Shown here piece by piece: positions 60,584 to 64,000 of a DNA stretch of 64,000 nt. How positions within the stretch are numbered: the first letter of the stretch is position 1; every line of letters starts with the position of its first letter. Source of the DNA: Fusibacter_C sp942493125 (GTDB lineage Bacteria; Bacillota; Clostridia; Peptostreptococcales; Acidaminobacteraceae); contig OW818667.1 in the NCBI GenBank assembly GCA_942493125.1, forward strand, positions 310,001 through 374,000, given 5' to 3'. The notes under the pieces were generated by a model. That model was given only the letters and a program-made list of their open reading frames with translations. It did no database searches and was not told where the DNA came from. The translations under genes were made by a program, and so were the position numbers.

Positions 60584-60865
60584 CTAAGCTTCATAAACGC
60601 TTACTTGTTTTTTATCTCTACCTTTACGTTCGAATTTAACGACGCCATCTACTAATGCGTATAATGTGTCATCTCCACCTATACCAACGTTAATTCCCGG
60701 GTGAACCTTAGTGCCTCTTTGTCTTACTAAGATTGTACCGCCGCTTACTGGTTGCCCATCAGCTCTTTTAACGCCAAGTCTTTTAGATGCTGAATCACGA
60801 CCGTTTTTAGAAGAACCAACACCTTTTTTACTTGCAAATAACTGTAAGTTAAAAGTTCTTAACAT
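60584..60865 (-). CDS. rpmA: 50S ribosomal protein L27, with cleavable N-terminal extension
   Basis: Large-subunit protein near the peptidyl transferase centre. The 93 residues begin with the Firmicutes pre-sequence MLRTFNLQLF, which the protease Prp removes before ASKKGVGSS to expose the functional N-terminus. The body is typical (GRDSASKRLGVK, GGTILVRQRGTKVHPG, GGDDTLYALVDG). Start ATG at 60865 follows AAGGAGG and overlaps the end of prp by 17 bases. Confidence 0.97.
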   Translation of the reverse strand: MLRTFNLQLFASKKGVGSSKNGRDSASKRLGVKRADGQPVSGGTILVRQRGTKVHPGINVGIGGDDTLYALVDGVVKFERKGRDKKQVSVYEA

Positions 60866-61199
60866 CTCCGTGCACCTCCTTGATCTTAAGTTTAACGTAC
60901 TTAGAATAAGTACCTTCTATACCTTCAATACCGACCCTAAATGTTCCAAATATAATATCTACAACATCACTAAGATCGTCTTCTTTCAATTTTAATTCTA
61001 AATAACCATTGTCGATCTTTATAAGTAAAGATGATTCAGGGATGCCTCCAATGCTTTCAACGGCATTGACCAAAGTCTGAGCTAATGTTGATACCGCTGC
61101 ACATACTAAATCCTTTCCGGGTTCGTCAGAATAAGCGTGACCGGTAATTTTGGCGCCACTGTAATGATCATTTTTTTTTGTAACTTCAACCTTAATCAT
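60849..61199 (-). CDS. prp: Ribosomal-processing cysteine protease Prp
   Basis: Cysteine protease that trims the N-terminus of L27. The 116 residues carry the catalytic pair H21 (TGHAYSDEPGKD) and C33 (LVCAAVSTLAQT). It sits between rplU and rpmA as in other Firmicutes. No clear binding site precedes ATG 61199, which is only 6 bases after rplU, so translation may be coupled to L21. Confidence 0.95.
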   Translation of the reverse strand: MIKVEVTKKNDHYSGAKITGHAYSDEPGKDLVCAAVSTLAQTLVNAVESIGGIPESSLLIKIDNGYLELKLKEDDLSDVVDIIFGTFRVGIEGIEGTYSKYVKLKIKEVHGDVKNF

Positions 61200-61205
61200 G
61201 ATGGA

Positions 61206-61514
61206 TTATAAGCTGATTGATTCGATTTTAACTTTTGTATATGGTTGTCTGTGACCTTGTTTCTTTCTATAGTCTTTTTTAGACTTATACTTGAAAATAA
61301 TCACTTTAGGACCTTTGCCGTTTTTAACTACTGAAGCTACTACTTTAGCGTTTGCTACTTCTTCGCCAAGTTGAAGACCGTCTTCAGTTGAAACAGCCAA
61401 TACAGATGTAAAATCAACTTTATCGCCTGCTTCTACATTCAATTTTTCGATGAAAAGTTCATCGCCCACTTGAACAGTGTATTGCTTACCACCAGTTTGA
61501 ATTATTGCGTACAT
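61206..61514 (-). CDS. rplU: 50S ribosomal protein L21
   Basis: Large-subunit protein. The 102 residues show MYAIIQTGGKQYTVQVGDEL, VVKNGKGPKVIIFKYKSKKDYRKKQGHRQPYT and end with KVKIESI. Start ATG at 61514 follows GAGGAGGTG. First gene of the rplU-prp-rpmA operon, preceded by an L21 leader RNA and a consensus promoter. Confidence 0.97.
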   Translation of the reverse strand: MYAIIQTGGKQYTVQVGDELFIEKLNVEAGDKVDFTSVLAVSTEDGLQLGEEVANAKVVASVVKNGKGPKVIIFKYKSKKDYRKKQGHRQPYTKVKIESISL

Positions 61515-61591
61515 ATCGCACCTCCTCTTTCCTTACTCGCCAATGCAGGTACACTCGAGTGTGTTTTAAAACCTACTATCGTGCGGCTACC
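61515..61591 (-). ncRNA. Ribosomal L21 leader (cis-regulatory RNA)
   Basis: The leader folds into a main hairpin GTAGGT/ACCTGC enclosing the self-complementary ACACTCGAGTGT. This matches the L21 leader seen before rplU in low-GC Gram-positives, thought to let L21 repress its own operon. Confidence 0.75.
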
Positions 61592-61597
61592 CGATAA

Positions 61598-61626
61598 ATA
61601 TTATCACACATGCCTACATATGTCAA
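61598..61626 (-). promoter_or_regulatory. SigA promoter of rplU-prp-rpmA
   Basis: TTGACA (61621-61626), exact 17-base spacer, TAATAT (61598-61603) on the minus strand. The -35 overlaps the stop codon of the upstream rng gene. Confidence 0.93.
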
Positions 61627-63035
61627 TGCTTTGCAGTGTGTATTCGGTAATTTTTTTGACTGCTCAGATTGTGCTTCAATTCCACCTTAAGCAACAAGTT
61701 TTCAAATACATTATTTTGCTTTAAAAATACAAATGGCGCCTCTTCAACTTCAACGGTAACATGTTTTGTATTTGTGTGGTTTTGCAAGCGTTTAAGCTCG
61801 CAATATAACGCATGAAGATGCAGATACATCATATCGCCATCATCGTAATTTTGACTGAGAAGGTCCTTATTGGATGGAATCTCGCGTTTACGCGTCATCT
61901 CAAGTATTCCAAGTGACGTGAACCCCTCAATCAGTATGCCATGGTTCTTATCGTAACCATTTGACAGTAAATGCTGAATAAATGACAACCTTTCATCATG
62001 CATCATATCGATAAAATCGATCATGATTACACCTGAGAGCTTTTGCATCAAAACCTGTCTGAGTATCGCATCAGCTGCAATGGCATTGACTTCAAAGACA
62101 TTTTTCCGTTTTGAGTGGTCCATACTGTATTTTGATGAGTTGACATCTGCTATCGTGAACGCTTCTAGTTCATTTACCGTTACAGAAACGCCTTCTTTTG
62201 AAAGGTGACGTGTCTTTGTCAGTTCTTTTTCTATAGTCACACCGTGATCCTGAAGTAAGGTCGTTTGAGAAGCTTTTACCACAATTTTTTTCTTCTCTAC
62301 ACCGAACCGAACCAATAAGTCTTTATCCAATGTGTTTTCAACATAAAATGCGTCGACTTCATGTGCTCCAATCATTTCTTTTATTGAAGTTTCAAAGGCT
62401 TCCACGTTATGAATGCACTTTGACGTATGAATAAGCTCCGTTTTTTTTACTAAGCCCTCCCAATACTGTTTCAAAGACTGCGTTTCATTTGCGATATCCG
62501 CATCAGTGGCATCGCCATTGAGTGCGGCACTTCTTACAATCACGCCGTATTGGTTGCCGATGACATTTTTCAAGAGCTTTTCCAGAGTATCGATAGCTCT
62601 TACACCACTCGCCTTTCTTGAAACTTTGACGCCTTTCATGTAAGGCATGAATACGACTGTGTCACCAGTCAACGAAATATCCGTTGATAGCTGTGCGCCT
62701 TTTGTTTGATAGGGTGCTTTATCGATTTGAGCGATGATCAGTTGTCCCTTTTTCACTAGTTTTGAAAGAGGTTGATCTTTAACTTTTGCAGGTGTCAGTT
62801 TGCAAGCACGCAACAAATCATTTCTTTGAATATAAGCATTGGTGGCCAAACCGATATCGACAAATGCTCCATCCATGCCCTCTGCAAGTGCAATGACTTT
62901 TCCGACATAGATATTGCCAACGACATTTGGCTTAAAGTGATTGTCTATTTCAATGGCGGCAATCTGTTTCGTCAAAGAGTCAAAAATCGTCGCGATGCTG
63001 AGTATTGGCGTATGATCGAGTGTAAATGCTTTCAT
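61623..63035 (-). CDS. rng: Ribonuclease E/G family protein (RNase G)
   Basis: Endoribonuclease for mRNA turnover and rRNA maturation. The 470 residues have an N-terminal S1-like domain (VGNIYVGKVIALAEGMDGAFVDIGLATNAYI), RNase H-like and DNase I-like parts, and the magnesium-binding VIMIDFIDMMHD segment, followed by SLGILEMTRKREIPS. The zinc-link CPxC motif after it is not evident (SNKDLLSQN here), so tetramer formation may differ. Start ATG at 63035 follows AAAGGAA. It is downstream of the DUF2344 gene. Confidence 0.92.
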   Translation of the reverse strand: MKAFTLDHTPILSIATIFDSLTKQIAAIEIDNHFKPNVVGNIYVGKVIALAEGMDGAFVDIGLATNAYIQRNDLLRACKLTPAKVKDQPLSKLVKKGQLIIAQIDKAPYQTKGAQLSTDISLTGDTVVFMPYMKGVKVSRKASGVRAIDTLEKLLKNVIGNQYGVIVRSAALNGDATDADIANETQSLKQYWEGLVKKTELIHTSKCIHNVEAFETSIKEMIGAHEVDAFYVENTLDKDLLVRFGVEKKKIVVKASQTTLLQDHGVTIEKELTKTRHLSKEGVSVTVNELEAFTIADVNSSKYSMDHSKRKNVFEVNAIAADAILRQVLMQKLSGVIMIDFIDMMHDERLSFIQHLLSNGYDKNHGILIEGFTSLGILEMTRKREIPSNKDLLSQNYDDGDMMYLHLHALYCELKRLQNHTNTKHVTVEVEEAPFVFLKQNNVFENLLLKVELKHNLSSQKNYRIHTAKH

Positions 63036-63050
63036 GAGTATTCCTTTGCG

Positions 63051-63746
63051 TTACGCTTTCATATCATAAAGGGGTTTTAAAGTCCCTTCATCGCTATATA
63101 ACAACATCAAACGTTCAATGCGAACGGCTTCGACTTCTTGAGTCATCTGGAAATGCTTGCACATCACTTCAACTAATTTTTCTGGATTGAGACTGCCTTG
63201 GCTACCTGTTTGTAGTACAGCACGCAAGATGATTTCATTGTCCATTTTATAGACGAGCTTCAGCGATTCAATTAATTCCAAGACGTTCAGAGTACGCATA
63301 TTGCCATTCTTCGCCTTCTTTTCAAACGTCACTTCACCCGCTTGAAGAAAGTTGACAATCCATTCATCGAGTGGTAATTGACCAATCGGCTGTTTGAACT
63401 CTACTTTGATCAAAAACTCTGAATGTGATAATGAGGCCATCAACGACTTCTTCGTTTCTACGTACTGTGCTTCTACTGCCTTGATGCCATCTGGAAATTT
63501 CATCGTCAAAACGCTTTCAATAGTCACTTCTCGATCGAGCTGCACTTCCATGATCTCACATTGGCTTGAATACCCAACTGAAAGTGGTGAAGCAAAAGTC
63601 ATTTTAGGAATGGGGTTGAAGCCCCCAGAGTATGACAAAGGCAGTTTGTTGAATCTAAAAATGCGTTCAAAGAGTTTCATAAGTTCAAGATGACCTAGGA
63701 AAGCCATATAATTTTCTTTTGTATAGAGAATTCTTAAAGTTACCAT
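63051..63746 (-). CDS. TIGR03936/DUF2344 family protein
   Basis: A 231-residue protein of the family that is encoded next to, or fused with, the TIGR03960 radical SAM protein. It shows RILYTKENYMAFLGHLELMKLFERIFRFNKLPLSYSGGFNPIPK-type sequence at the N-terminus, including SGGFNPIPKMTFASPLSVG. Role unknown; a tRNA or rRNA modification link is often suspected. Its ATG overlaps the stop of the radical SAM gene (TAATG). It is followed by rng. Confidence 0.92.
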   Translation of the reverse strand: MVTLRILYTKENYMAFLGHLELMKLFERIFRFNKLPLSYSGGFNPIPKMTFASPLSVGYSSQCEIMEVQLDREVTIESVLTMKFPDGIKAVEAQYVETKKSLMASLSHSEFLIKVEFKQPIGQLPLDEWIVNFLQAGEVTFEKKAKNGNMRTLNVLELIESLKLVYKMDNEIILRAVLQTGSQGSLNPEKLVEVMCKHFQMTQEVEAVRIERLMLLYSDEGTLKPLYDMKA

Positions 63747-64000
63747 TAACAGTCACCGCCGATCAAATTGACATTCAAACCACAACCCGTGCAACCGTCG
63801 CGGCAATCCCCAGTACCTTCTGCCTGTAACGCTTTTTTATACTCACTAACGAGGTAAGATTTATTGATACCGGCATCTATGATGTCCCAAGGTAAAAACT
63901 CATCAAAAGAACGCTCTCTAGCTGTATAGAAATCAGGGTCGATGCCACATTCTCTAAACGCTTCCAACCAGACCGACATTTTAAATGAATCCGCCCAACC
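63746..64000 (-). CDS. TIGR03960 family B12-binding radical SAM protein, C-terminal end only
   Basis: The frame is open to the window edge; only the last 84 codons are present. The visible end, GWADSFKMSVWLEAFRECGID then RSFDEFLPWDIIDAGINKSYLVSEY, and the cysteine-rich finish CRDGCTGCG match this radical SAM family. The catalytic domains lie outside the window. It is translationally coupled to the DUF2344 gene by a TAATG overlap. Confidence 0.88.
   Translation of the reverse strand, partial: GWADSFKMSVWLEAFRECGIDPDFYTARERSFDEFLPWDIIDAGINKSYLVSEYKKALQAEGTGDCRDGCTGCGLNVNLIGGDC

Noticed and set aside
1..64000. Search by eye for prophage, insertion sequences, integrases and toxin-antitoxin pairs
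   Set aside because: No transposase, integrase, terminal repeats or phage genes were seen; nearly every base belongs to a recognisable housekeeping or accessory gene.

Overview
This 64 kb window is a gene-dense, fairly low-GC stretch of a Firmicutes chromosome, most likely an anaerobic member of the Clostridia. A Fusibacter-like genus is only a guess. The evidence is strong AGGAGG-type ribosome binding sites, a glycine T-box, a CIRCE element, the Firmicutes form of L27 with its protease Prp, single-chain GlyS, pyruvate phosphate dikinase with its regulatory protein, and a full selenocysteine machinery. Almost all genes are on the minus strand. I see no rRNA, prophage, insertion sequence or CRISPR array, and no gene-free gap above 300 bases.

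Layout from low to high coordinates: rpoD (3' end cut by the window), dnaG, dgt, ppdK and its regulator, T-box plus glyS, a DUF4342 protein, a chemoreceptor, recO, an apparently frameshifted mgtE, era, cdd, a DUF3048 lipoprotein-like gene, ybeY, pgpH, phoH, yqeY, rpsU, a HIT protein, mtaB, rsmE, prmA, dnaJ, dnaK, grpE, hrcA (CIRCE), hemW, lepA, rpsT (plus strand), holA and comEC. Read 5' to 3' on the minus strand, this closely follows the order known from Bacillus subtilis (comEC-holA-rpsT-lepA-hemN-hrcA-grpE-dnaK-dnaJ-prmA-yqeU-yqeV-rpsU-yqeY, then phoH-yqfF-yqfG-cdd-era-recO-gly-yqfL-dnaG-sigA).

From about 37.6 to 53.5 kb the order departs from that pattern. This accessory-looking block holds an orphan adenine DNA methyltransferase resembling CamA, an unknown 300-residue protein, an AlaX-type editing protein, an alpha/beta hydrolase, plsY, a YbjQ protein, tRNA-Sec, a GNAT protein, an SLH/GH18 cell-wall protein, a GerMN protein, a two-component system, and selD-selA-selB. 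SelD is itself a selenoprotein, with an in-frame UGA at codon 13 followed by a hairpin that fits a bacterial SECIS.

From 53.6 kb the conserved order resumes: a ComEA-like protein, a plus-strand DacF-type carboxypeptidase with an altered KTG box, ridA and a YheO-type regulator, rsfS, a nadD-yqeK fusion, yhbY with a long tail, obgE, the rpmA-prp-rplU ribosomal operon with an L21 leader, rng, a DUF2344 protein, and the end of a radical SAM gene cut by the window edge.

Most genes serve replication, transcription, translation, ribosome assembly, protein folding and cell-wall upkeep. The most distinctive biology is the selenium system, the probable orphan methyltransferase, and several lineage-specific protein oddities (RpoD acidic tract, YhbY tail, DacF KRG, MgtE frameshift).
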